In this document: piece after piece, positions 29,633-37,879 of the stretch
How positions within the stretch are numbered: the first letter of the stretch is position 1
How the letters are laid out: each line of letters starts with the position of its first letter
Source: G965197405 sp965197405
GTDB taxonomy: Bacteria; Chloroflexota; Dehalococcoidia; Lucifugimonadales; JAGWBF01
Assembly (NCBI GenBank): GCA_965197405.1
Contig: OZ240206.1
Location: 1,364,001-1,428,000 of the forward strand
Direction of reading: 5' to 3'
DNA length: 64,000 nucleotides
Made by a program: the position numbers and the translations under genes
Notes under the pieces: generated by a model
Seen by the model: only the letters and a program-made list of their open reading frames with translations
Databases searched by the model: none
Told to the model about the DNA's origin: nothing

Positions 29633-30334
29633 ATGGCGGATCAAGAAAAAGTAATTACTCAGCATCCCTTGCTGTACCACATGGCTGAAGCGGGGGCATG
29701 GGAAAACATCCAGCGACATGGCTTGCTCAGTACGACGGCGTTGCTAAGACTATTCGACGTGAGCGAGCCACAGCGATCAGCAATCGGGTCCTGGTACCGC
29801 AGGAGCCGCGAAGTCATCCGTCACAGCGACTACGGTTGTGCGGTTATCAGAGACCAGACTCCAATGCCTCCAGGCAAATTGGACCTCGCTCTGACCGACA
29901 TGGACCCTTCGGAATGGTACAAACTGTTAAACGGAAAGGTGTTTTTTTGGTCGACCGAAAGTCGGCTGATATCATTTTTGAAGGCCAGATCACACCGGGC
30001 TAGGCCTCACGACGTACTCACTGTCTGCACTCGTTCGTTGGTCGGAAAGCATGCAACCAAAATAACGCTATCTCCCATCAACTCCGGCACCGTTCGCGTG
30101 CCCACACACAGACGGGGGTCGAACACCTTCCAAACGATAGCCGATCATACTTGTAAGACAAAGCATGAATGTTTTGCCGAATTGGCGATCGAAGGAAGCG
30201 TACCCGACATGGAACGACATACTTTGTCGGTGGACCGGTGGATGGGCGCGACCCGTCAGCAAAGCATCTGGCGACGCCAGCTATCGGCAACCGAAACCCC
30301 AACGTCGACAAGTCCGAGCGGAACCTGGGAATAG
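29633..30334 (+). CDS. DUF7002/ART-like protein, copy 2
   Basis: 233 residues from ATG 29633; in-frame GTG and TTG codons 9 and 12 bases earlier are alternatives. It contains LLYHMAEAGAWENIQRHGLLSTTALLRLF, then VIRDQTPMP, KVFFWSTESRL, DVLTVCTRSL, LSPINSGTV and VPDMERHTLSVDRW. All blocks match copy 1 at 25438, and this copy has an unbroken N-terminus. The YH....I..HGLLS opening is reminiscent of DarT-type ADP-ribosyltransferases; the family function is not known to me. It follows the RlmJ-like copy 2 by about 370 bp and is likely part of the same unit. Confidence 0.7.
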   Translation: MADQEKVITQHPLLYHMAEAGAWENIQRHGLLSTTALLRLFDVSEPQRSAIGSWYRRSREVIRHSDYGCAVIRDQTPMPPGKLDLALTDMDPSEWYKLLNGKVFFWSTESRLISFLKARSHRARPHDVLTVCTRSLVGKHATKITLSPINSGTVRVPTHRRGSNTFQTIADHTCKTKHECFAELAIEGSVPDMERHTLSVDRWMGATRQQSIWRRQLSATETPTSTSPSGTWE

Positions 30335-30613
30335 CTCCGCAAACAACAGGCCCGGATCAAAGCCAAAGCGATATTAAGACGATGTGGTTCGACGGTTCGC
30401 CCGGGACCCGACACCAAGGCCACGCAAGCAGACCGGGGCGCAACAGAGACGCTCTCAGCCATCAGCCGAAATCGAGGAGACGGCGACCAACAGCAAACCA
30501 AGAGGCGCAGCATTGCAGGCTACACCACAGGAGTCGGCACGTTCACCGCGGAAAACATCGCGCCAGTGCTCAGAGCCATCCTAAACCAAAGCCAAGGTGA
30601 AATGCGCAGATAG
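30335..30613 (+). pseudogene. Possible gene remnant
   Basis: One + frame runs without stops for about 90 codons to TAG 30613 and ends in a protein-like segment GYTTGVGTFTAENIAPVLRA followed by ILNQSQGE. It has no start codon with a ribosome site and follows directly on the DUF7002-like stop. It may be the tail of a decayed gene; no family recognised. Confidence 0.3.
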
Positions 30614-30797
30614 TGGAGGTCAAAGAACGGTGCCGGATCATTCTCCAAGTACGGATGAGAGGGCTTCACTGGCGCAACCAAGCCAATCTTCATTGCCCCT
30701 CGAATGTACATCCCACCTTGGCTTTAGTTTAGGGATAGCCGCCCCATCGTGGTCGAGGAATTAGTTTGACTTGGCAAGGACGAGCCAATCTGATAAT

Positions 30798-30887
30798 ATA
30801 AGGCCCTGCGTTGAGAGCGCAGGGCCTTATGGGTTGTACGACGGGGATGGCTCAGGTTATAAACAGGGATTGGGCCATCCCCGTCGT
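30798..30887. promoter_or_regulatory. Two consecutive strong hairpins
   Basis: First: ATAAGGCCCTGCG (30798-30810) with its perfect complement CGCAGGGCCTTAT (30818-30830) and a 7-base loop. Second: ACGACGGGGATGGC (30838-30851) with perfect complement GCCATCCCCGTCGT (30874-30887) and a 22-base loop. No T-tract follows either, so they may be a structured RNA leader, a bidirectional terminator or a protein-binding site ahead of the winged-helix gene at 30986. Confidence 0.6.
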
Positions 30888-30985
30888 TGCGCTAGATTTA
30901 TTGGCTTGTAGGCCGCTAAATCTTTCACTGGTTATCACCTCCTTCCGCTGTAGTGTATATCCACTATATATTTCGCGTGGGGATT

Positions 30986-31360
30986 ATGTCAAGTAAAATT
31001 GACAACACAGAGCGCGACATTCTGCAAGCAATGCTTGCCCATGGTCATATTATGCCAGGTTCAACCGCCTCTGATATACTCGAACAGAAGTACCCGGAAG
31101 AAGAAGCAATAGAACAAGTCACCTGTATCCTGCATTATCTAGTGGAAGAGCGATACATTCTTCCATACCGAAATTCAAAAGGTGAGATTATCACTTCCCC
31201 AACCGCTAGGGCTATAACTCCTCGTGGAGCTCAAAGGCTAAAGGACTTGAAGCATCCTGTCCGAGAATGGACAAAGAGAAACTGGTTTGGCGTCGCCGTG
31301 GTTTCTGTGAACGCTATTGTTAGCACGGTAGCGTCCGTGACAGCTAGTTTGGTTGTATAG
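30986..31360 (+). CDS. Winged-helix protein with C-terminal membrane anchor
   Basis: 124 residues from ATG 30986 (GGGG seven bases upstream; a longer frame from 30953 adds only unconserved residues). Residues about 5-85 look like a winged helix: helices TERDILQAMLAHG and AIEQVTCILHYLVEE followed by a strand pair ending TPRGAQRL. A basic linker (REWTKRNW) leads to one membrane segment, FGVAVVSVNAIVSTVASVTA. It lies 200 bp upstream of the STAND ATPase gene on the same strand. A membrane-tethered sensor or regulator for that gene is plausible but unproven. Confidence 0.6.
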   Translation: MSSKIDNTERDILQAMLAHGHIMPGSTASDILEQKYPEEEAIEQVTCILHYLVEERYILPYRNSKGEIITSPTARAITPRGAQRLKDLKHPVREWTKRNWFGVAVVSVNAIVSTVASVTASLVV

Positions 31361-31563
31361 GGCACGGAAGCTCTGAATCAAAACCCTCGCGCCTGATTCA
31401 AAAGCCAGTGGCAGACGTGAGTTATGACTCAAAGCCTTGGCACGGTATTCATGCTGCGTGAGGAGAGGTGGAAGATTGGCAATCGCCTCCCTTCCATCTG
31501 CAATGGGAATCCCAACGCAACAGTGAACGCCAGCATCAAATCCGGCACTATCACGAATATACG

Positions 31564-34152
31564 ATGCAAACGACTAGCGCAACTGGTAACGGCAATTACA
31601 TCATCCAGATTCAGGGCGATGGGAATTCCGTCGTTACTGGTTTACCACATTTGGAACTGACCCGTCGCCGTGGCCTCGCCAATCGTATTGATACGGACTC
31701 CGGTACCGGCAAACCACGCGAGATCGACGTAATCCGCCCTTTCACCCGCAGCATTGAAATGGTGGGCCGCGAGGTGGAATTAGCCGACTTGCGCGCTTGG
31801 CTACACAAGGAGACAGCTATTTCAGTGAGGGTACTTACCGGCAACGCCGGGTACGGCAAGACTCGTTTGGCGTTGGAACTGATCGAGGAGATGGTACCAC
31901 AGGGTTGGCGTGCTGGATTCCTTACCCGGTCGGAGTTGGAGCGGTTTCGCCAACAGCGTGATCTATTGGGTTGGGGCTGGAATTCACCGACTCTAGCGGT
32001 AGTGGACTATGCGTCGGCCAGCGCCCGCGACCTGCACGCGTGGCTTAAGGAGTTGGAAGACAGTGCGGTCTGGGAGAACGCTGAGGCGATCGGCTGGCGT
32101 CCGCTACGTCTGTTGCTGCTGGAGCGCCATGCTGAACGCGGAAGTGGCTGGTGGGCGGAGGTCTTCGGTTTTGGCGACGACGCAGCAGTACTGGAAAAGC
32201 TGGCCGACCCGGATGAACCCGTGGCCTTACGACCTCTGGATGATGCTGAACAGCGACGGGCAATTCTGACCAAGACCTTGGCAAGCCTAGGCAGTACTGT
32301 GACTCTGCCAGCGCCGGGCTACGATACAGACTTCGACCGTCGCCTGGCCGAGTTGACCTGGGCAGGTGTGCCTCTACTGCTGATGCTCGCCGCCGTCACG
32401 GTGGCGCGAGAAGGTTTAGGTCATGTGCTCGCCATGGGCCCTCAAGCCCTTGCGTTCAACGTCGCCAGAACGGAGTTGGAACGCATCCTCAAGGTGGTGG
32501 AGAGCCAAAGCGTGTCGCCGAGCTTGAAACCTCTGATCAAGCATGTCGCAGCAGTGGTAACCTTGCGCCAGGGACTAACTGCGGAGACGACGCGAGAAAT
32601 GATCGAGCGGGAGAGTGGGGAAATTGGCTACTACTTGCCGAACGGTTCAGCAGCGTTGCGCGATGCGCTCGCGGTGGCGTTGCCCGATGATGCTGGCGGA
32701 ACTGCTGCAGTCGAGCCGAACATGATCGGCGAGGCGCTGCTGCTTGATGTCTGGAGGGAAGACAACATCCAGGCCCTCCCTGCCATCGCCCGAGCCTATG
32801 CGACCGCTCCGGATGCGGTGGCCAAGACCGTCATTCGCACCTGCCAGGACTATGTTATCCGCGGTCACCGCCACCCGCTGAACTGGCTGGAAAAAATCCG
32901 TGCCGATAGCACCGATCTCTATGCGCTGATCCATCTCTCCAACGCTATGCCCGCATCCACACTAGAACTTCGGGAGATTGCGGCCGAACTGGAGATAGCG
33001 GTGCTCGCAAAAGTTCATTCTCTGGCGGGCGACTTGAGAGACTTTGATCAGCTTACGATCCTCGCCGGTTCCTTTAATAACCTTTCTAACCACTTCTCCG
33101 CTCTCGGTCAGCGGGATATCGCACTCGCTGCAATTAAAGAAACTGTTTCGCTCGACCGCGAGTTGACGAGGATCCTTCCCGACGCCGGCATGCCAAAGCT
33201 GGCCTCTTCTCTCAGTAACCTTTCGAACCGCTTTTCCGATCTCGGTCACCGGGATAACGCACTTGCTGCAATTGAAGAATCGTTGGAGATCTCCCGCGAT
33301 TTGGCTGCCTCTCGGCCCGACGCTTTCTTTCCAGAGTTGGCGAATTGTCTCAACGGCCAGTCCATCTGCTTATACAACCTTGGTCGGTATGAAGAGGCAC
33401 TCGACGCAATTGAAGAGGCGGTGGCGATCCGTCGCGACTTGGTCACCGGCTATTCCGACGCCTTCCGTAAGGAGTTGGGAAGTTCCCTCCTTAACCTATC
33501 AAGCTACTTATCCAGCCTCGGTCGAAGGGAGGAGGCACTCGCAGCCAGCGCAGAGGCGGCGAAGATTGGCCGCGACTTGGCCGCTGCCAGTCCCGACGCC
33601 TTCCGTCCCGACTTGGCCGTTTACCTCAACAATCTGTCAAACCACCTCTCCAAGCTTGGCCGGCATGATGAGGCCCTCGCTTCGATTATAGAGGCAGTCA
33701 CTCTCGGCCGTGACTTGACGGCCACTCATCCCGACACCTTCCGTCCCGTCTTGGCTCGGTCCCTAAATAACCTGTCGAACCGATTCTTTGATCTCGGTCG
33801 GCGGGAGGAAGGGCTCGCTGCGATTGAAGAGGCGGTAGCCATTTACCGTGACTTGACGGCCACTCATCTCGACGCCTTCCGTCCCGACTTGGCCGCTTGC
33901 CTCAACAACATGTCACACCACCTCTCCAAGCTAGGCCGGCATGATGAGGCACTCGCTTTGATTAAAGAGGCGGTGTCGACCTTGCGGGAACCGTTCCAGG
34001 CCCAGCCAATGGCCTTTCAGCAGCAGATGAATTTGATGATCTCGAACTACTCAGAACTCTGCAAAGATACTGGAGGTGAGGAGTCCTCTCCCGCACTCTG
34101 GAAGCCGATTCTCGAGACGTTGCAACACATTAAGGACCAATCCATCGAATGA
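31564..34152 (+). CDS. STAND NTPase with TPR repeats and N-terminal amyloid-type motif
   Basis: 862 residues from ATG 31564; an upstream in-frame start would add 32 unconserved residues. Residues 11-24 read NYIIQIQGDGNSVV, a RHIM-like I-Q-I-x-G-x-x-N pattern. A VGRE motif opens the NTPase; Walker A is GNAGYGKT (93-100) and Walker B lies in LAVVDYA. From about residue 490 to the end are TPR units of about 44 residues with the signature LNNLSN....LGR..EAL..IEEAV..RDL. This is the layout of NLR-like STAND proteins: signalling motif, nucleotide switch, ligand-sensing repeats. It overlaps the next gene, whose product ends in the same motif. A role in cell-suicide immunity is likely. Confidence 0.88.
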   Translation: MQTTSATGNGNYIIQIQGDGNSVVTGLPHLELTRRRGLANRIDTDSGTGKPREIDVIRPFTRSIEMVGREVELADLRAWLHKETAISVRVLTGNAGYGKTRLALELIEEMVPQGWRAGFLTRSELERFRQQRDLLGWGWNSPTLAVVDYASASARDLHAWLKELEDSAVWENAEAIGWRPLRLLLLERHAERGSGWWAEVFGFGDDAAVLEKLADPDEPVALRPLDDAEQRRAILTKTLASLGSTVTLPAPGYDTDFDRRLAELTWAGVPLLLMLAAVTVAREGLGHVLAMGPQALAFNVARTELERILKVVESQSVSPSLKPLIKHVAAVVTLRQGLTAETTREMIERESGEIGYYLPNGSAALRDALAVALPDDAGGTAAVEPNMIGEALLLDVWREDNIQALPAIARAYATAPDAVAKTVIRTCQDYVIRGHRHPLNWLEKIRADSTDLYALIHLSNAMPASTLELREIAAELEIAVLAKVHSLAGDLRDFDQLTILAGSFNNLSNHFSALGQRDIALAAIKETVSLDRELTRILPDAGMPKLASSLSNLSNRFSDLGHRDNALAAIEESLEISRDLAASRPDAFFPELANCLNGQSICLYNLGRYEEALDAIEEAVAIRRDLVTGYSDAFRKELGSSLLNLSSYLSSLGRREEALAASAEAAKIGRDLAAASPDAFRPDLAVYLNNLSNHLSKLGRHDEALASIIEAVTLGRDLTATHPDTFRPVLARSLNNLSNRFFDLGRREEGLAAIEEAVAIYRDLTATHLDAFRPDLAACLNNMSHHLSKLGRHDEALALIKEAVSTLREPFQAQPMAFQQQMNLMISNYSELCKDTGGEESSPALWKPILETLQHIKDQSIE

Positions 34153-34169
34153 CCGACGAGGAGGAACTA

Positions 34170-34493
34170 ATGAACGATCCCGAAACTTTGGCAATGACTT
34201 TTGCCACTGCCGTTGCCACCTCGGCCGGGAATTCGTTGGTCGACTGGGTGAAGCGTCGCTTCAACTCGGATGCCGCCGAGGCGGCCCACACCCTTGCCGC
34301 CGATCCAGACAACGACAGCTCAAAGAATATCCTGGCAAATATCCTAAGAAAGGAGTTGGAAGGCTCCCCGTCTCTCGTTGACGAACTCCACTCCCTTCTC
34401 GACCAATCTGGAGTCGACTACGCACGACAGACCGCGAACTCGAGTGGAGGAAGCACGATCATTCAAATTCAGGGCAACAACAACCTGGTTTGA
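34170..34493 (+). CDS. Small effector-like protein with C-terminal amyloid-type motif
   Basis: 107 residues from ATG 34170, preceded by GAGGAGGA; an ATG at 34149 overlapping the STAND stop (ATGA) is the alternative. The first 35 residues are a helical, mildly hydrophobic segment (LAMTFATAVATSAGNSLVDW). They are followed by a small helical unit (SKNILANILRKELEG, LVDELHSLL), then a Ser/Gly linker and the last 13 residues STIIQIQGNNNLV. That ending matches residues 11-24 of the STAND protein encoded just upstream. The paired placement (C-terminal in the effector, N-terminal in the NLR) is the published logic of bacterial amyloid signalling motifs. The toxic activity is not identifiable; membrane insertion of the N-terminus is possible. 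Confidence 0.75.
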   Translation: MNDPETLAMTFATAVATSAGNSLVDWVKRRFNSDAAEAAHTLAADPDNDSSKNILANILRKELEGSPSLVDELHSLLDQSGVDYARQTANSSGGSTIIQIQGNNNLV

Positions 34494-35223
34494 GATTTGA
34501 ATGATCCAGAATGGGGGCAGGAAGCTCATCTACCCGACCTCCCACAAAACAGTCGGGACCATATTCGGGTCGTGAAAGAATGTTCACGCCCGCACTACAC
34601 GCGTGCGGTCTCGGGCTGCTCGCATAGCCACGTTGCGTGAATGTCCGGTCGTTAAACTCCTTACGGGCAGCATTGTGGAGTCGACCGGCATAGCACGACG
34701 GCAGGATAAATAAAGTATCCATTCAAGGGTTAGCGCCCACTCTGGCGGTGAATGCAGGGGAGTTCCCGCAAGTGAAAGATGCGCCCGAGAGCTGTCTACA
34801 ACAAGACCTCCCAGCGAAAAGTTCGCAATTCGGTACGTGTAGGCCCGCAACACTGTGTCGCTACTTGTGAATGGACAAATCCCGACGTAGTCTCTCGGTT
34901 ACTTCTCTGTCAATTCAGCCCCTGCCCTCCGGAGAACAATAGGGCGACCGTCACTCCTACCGTCTATGAACGGGTCTTCGGCTTAGCCATCCCTTTGCCG
35001 ACGCGGGGCTCGGCATGGATGAACACAGGGTCGTCGACGTCATTGTCCAGATTGCGCCGCAAGCAGCTTGCGGCGGTGTATCTCAGTCCACAGATACCCG
35101 TAAGTGTTTGGCAAAGTGGTACTATATTACCAACCTTTGAGTAGGTCATGGCAATCTAGCCATCAGAAGATTCCTAAACCCCAGCGGCCATCAGACGAGG
35201 GCCGCTTTCATTGTCCAACAGTA
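34494..35223. other. No intact gene seen
   Basis: About 730 bp. A minus-strand frame around 34964-35149 contains DNDVDDPVFIHAEPRVG-like sequence that looks proteinaceous but has no proper start, and it may be a remnant. Otherwise only short overlapping frames. Confidence 0.4.
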
Positions 35224-35523
35224 CTATTTGATTCGGGTGTAGTCTCCACAATCGCCGAACTTCACGACAGTCCCCACGCTTTCCAAGAACCCGTAGAGCA
35301 ATACAGTCTGGCCTTTGTCCAATGGGATCACATTTCATTCCCACCTGAATTCGCATTGGACGTATTCGTCTTTCCCCAAATACTGCTTGCTAATGTGGAA
35401 CTGAACTTTCTTGTCCTTGATGTTCGTGATTTCACCCTCAAAACTCATGACCTGGCGTTGGCTAACGCGAGCGTCAGAACGAGTCGAGTTGCTATCTTTC
35501 TCTTGTATCAAGCCCCGATACAA
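35224..35523 (-). pseudogene. Remnant of an OB-fold (tRNA_anti-like) protein
   Basis: A minus-strand frame reads MSFEGEITNIKDKKVQFHIS and then YVQCEFRWE, meets TGA at 35335, and continues in the same frame with NVIPLDKGQTVLLYGFLESV and VVKFGDC to TAG 35224. The strand pattern and the V-x-C-x-F ... L-x-x-G-Q-x-V-x-x-x-G ... V-x-x-x-x-C spacing resemble tRNA_anti-like OB folds. The in-frame TGA and the IS701 copy just upstream of its 5' end make it a pseudogene. Confidence 0.5.
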
Positions 35524-35555
35524 TTGGGCTACCGGCTAAGCTGGACTTTGTACAT

Positions 35556-36940
35556 TCAGGCTGCGTAGGTCAGCGATTCTATGAAGCGGTCAACTATGGT
35601 GGGAGGGAGTTTTCGGATGTTGGGTTGAGCAGGGGATATGCCGAAAACGTCTGAGTTGAACCACAGGTGATGGCGGACCAGAGCGATAGCATCGGAGAAG
35701 GTGGGCAGGGCCTTGTGATACCAAGCTGCTGAGCGGACGGGTACGGCTTGGCCCCGGCCCAGTGCATGTGCTGCCAGTGTAACCCATGAGAACAACCCGA
35801 AGAGCGCCGGTGTGGTGCGGGCGATGGCCAGGTCAGACCATTGGCGCTGAGTTTCCACTCCCAAGTGAGTGCGAACTTCCTGGAAGAGCCTGCCCCGTAC
35901 TGGATACGGGGTGACCTCCAGCTGCCATCGCAACACGAACCATTCGATGATTCGAGTGGGCTCGAGTTGAGGTCGGTGCACAACAAGGCCTGTGGCCGGA
36001 ACGCACCCATCGGGTCGCGTATCAAGACCCAACGGATAGGGACTGGAGCCTTACCCTTGTGATACCAGACCGCCGTATGCGAGGCGTTCTCCACTCTGCG
36101 TAGGGTACCGTCGTACCAGGGAACCATCACGGCAGTCCACGGGGTTGCCGGTTGATCGAGGAGCTGTTTTAGTGTGGGCAGCCGCTGACCTTTGAGCCGT
36201 GGGCGACCCATGTGTCCGGGCAGTCGAGGTGGAGCGGGTTCATAGAGCGCGGCGTCCAGACGCAACCGGGTGATGAAAGTGACCGGGCGAGTCATGGACT
36301 GACAGAAGTGCAGCAGGTCGAGGACGGCATAGCTACTGTCAGCTACGATGACCAGGGTGCGGTGAGGCAGCCAAAGACGGAGTTGGGCGATCATCCGACG
36401 CGCCCAATCGGTGAGCTTTTTGTGAGTCCGACCCATCTCCTGGTAATATCGCTCCGAGGACGCCAGGGCAGTCAGCACAGGCAGCGCCCATGTCCGATGT
36501 GCCCAGGGTATGGGCGCCAGCCACATCAGGCTCACCCAGCGCAGGCCGGAGGCCTTGACGAAATGACTTGCGCTGGACCGCACTCCGTCGCGATATATCC
36601 CCTTGGCCTTGATCCGCCTACCACGTCGCCGCTCCAGGGTCTCGTCGATCCCAAACACCAGTGGGCCATCGCTGTGATCGAGGTGTTGGATCAAGAGCAA
36701 CAGCAGGCAGTGTGCCATCCGAAGGGGCGACCACCCGGCACGGTTGAGAACGTGGTGGTAACGGGCAAAGCTCGTGTCGTCGCTGAGCCCCATGACCCGG
36801 AGCGCCGAGGTGACGGTGCGCTTGCGCGTCGCCAGGATTGCCCCAATTAGGAGCACCTGGGCCTTCGACCATGTCCTGGCCTGAAACATCACCTTGAACG
36901 GCTGGTGCAAGGGTATAATGACATCGGGCAGGGTGAGCAT
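35556..36940 (-). pseudogene. IS701-family transposase (frameshifted)
   Basis: Starts MLTLPDVIIPLHQPF at 36940. DDE-type segments include VFGIDETLERRRGRRI, VIVADSSYAVLDLL and, after a frame change near 35980, EWFVLRWQLEV with EVRTHLGVETQRQWSDLAIART. The shift falls between LCTDLNSSP and TRIIEWF and requires one indel. In addition a 28-bp palindromic unit (35885-35912) sits inside the otherwise continuous LEVTFQEV stretch and adds about nine residues (PYPVRGRL). The element is probably inactive unless complemented in trans. Confidence 0.8.
35885..35912. repeat. 28-bp palindromic unit inside IS701 transposase
   Basis: A 28-bp unit, with key stem CCCCGTA-CTGGA-TACGGGG and an AGAGCCTG flank. Exactly the same 28 bases occur at 62928-62955 inside the IS630 transposase, in a different reading frame. 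Related but looser versions (GCCTGCCCC.GGCTTGAACAGGGG) are in the spacers near 1900, 2970 and 3970. It looks like a small mobile palindrome that tolerates insertion in genes. Confidence 0.75.
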
Positions 36941-37016
36941 GACGTGACCTTTCGTAGTGGGTTGGTCTTGTCAGCTTACCCTGTTCTCTTCTATGTTTTG
37001 TACAAAGTCCAGCTAA

Positions 37017-37876
37017 GAGCCTGTTTACAATCTTTTCAGGATTAGCACCGCGAAGGCGAGAACCACCATTTGCAGACTGGTATTGAGCTTTCTCTCGCAG
37101 TTCTTCCAGAGTCGGCGGCACTTCTCCAGCCAGGCAAAAGACCGCTCCACCACCCATCGCTGCGCCAGCACCACGAAAATGTGCAGTTCATTGCGTTTCA
37201 CCACTTCCACCGAGGCTCCCAGCAGGCTCTGCACCGCTGCAGCAAAGGGCTTCCCGGTGTAACCCCCATCGACCAGCACTTGCTGCACCCGGCTCAGGTC
37301 GGCCCGGCGTTGGTCAAACATCGCCAAAGCCCCAGCCCGGTCCGTAACGTTGGCGGTGGTCACATGAATCGCATGGGGCAGCCCCTGAGTGTCCACCGCG
37401 ATGTGACGCTTAATCCCGGACACCTTCTTGCCCGAGTCATAGCCCTTGTTCTCGGCGCTGTCCGTGTTCTTGACGCTCTGGGCGTCCACGATGCAGAAGC
37501 TGGTCTGCTCTTTTCGACCATTGCTCCGTCGGGCCGCGCCAACCGATTTTTTTTAAGACCTGCTCCAGAATGGACTCTTTCTCTGGGTCGGGCCGCTCAC
37601 TCCATTGCCGGAAATACTTGTAGCAAGTGCGCCAATCGGGGAAGTCCGCAGGGAGCATCCGCCACTGACACCCGCTTTTCAGGAGGTACAGCACCCCGCA
37701 GAAAACGTCGTACAAGTCCACGGTGCGGGGCTTGGTCCGTCGGCGGGCCGACTCCAACGTGGGAAGAATCCGGGCAAATTGCTCCCGGCAGATGTCGCTG
37801 GGATAGGAATGAGACATGATTACCCTGCCTTGGTAATAGTCTCAACTTAACATATCCTGAGAACGTAGACAGGTTC
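37017..37876 (-). mobile_element. IS5-family element (IS1031-like)
   Basis: Imperfect terminal repeats: GAGCCTGTTTACAATC.TTTTCAGGAT at the left and, reversed, GAACCTGTCTACGTTCTCAGGAT at the right. The transposase is in two frames on the minus strand. The right end interrupts the C-terminus of the nuclease-methyltransferase gene beyond it. Flanking TAA/TTA do not match exactly, partly because IS701 inserted at the left border. Confidence 0.75.
37025..37817 (-). pseudogene. IS5-family (IS1031-like) transposase in two frames
   Basis: Upstream frame from 37817: an HTH-like N-terminus with DVFCGVLYLLKSGCQWRMLP and YKYFRQWS. The downstream frame ending at 37025 carries VDAQSVKNTD, GIKRHIAVDTQGLPHAI, VLVDGGYTGKPF and RWVVERSFAWLEKCRRLWKN, the IS5 DDE core. 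The frames meet at an A8 run (+ strand T8 at 37547-37554); reading seven A would join them. Joining needs +1, not the usual -1 slippage, so an indel is more likely than programmed frameshifting. Confidence 0.75.
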
Positions 37877-37879
37877 TTA

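Larger units (their letters stand above)
35541..37012 (-). mobile_element. IS701-family insertion sequence
   Basis: About 1.47 kb with terminal inverted repeats CTGGACTTTGTACA (35541-35554 and, reversed, 36999-37012). Both sides carry CTAAG (35536-35540 and 37013-37017). A CTAA target duplication fits the YTAR rule of the IS701 family. The single transposase gene is on the minus strand and is damaged. The right end abuts an IS5-like element whose own left end begins inside the duplicated CTAAG. Confidence 0.85.

Noticed and set aside
30335..31000. Retron-like non-coding RNA at the hairpins
   Set aside because: No reverse transcriptase gene is anywhere near, and the two stems do not show the inverted a1/a2 arrangement.
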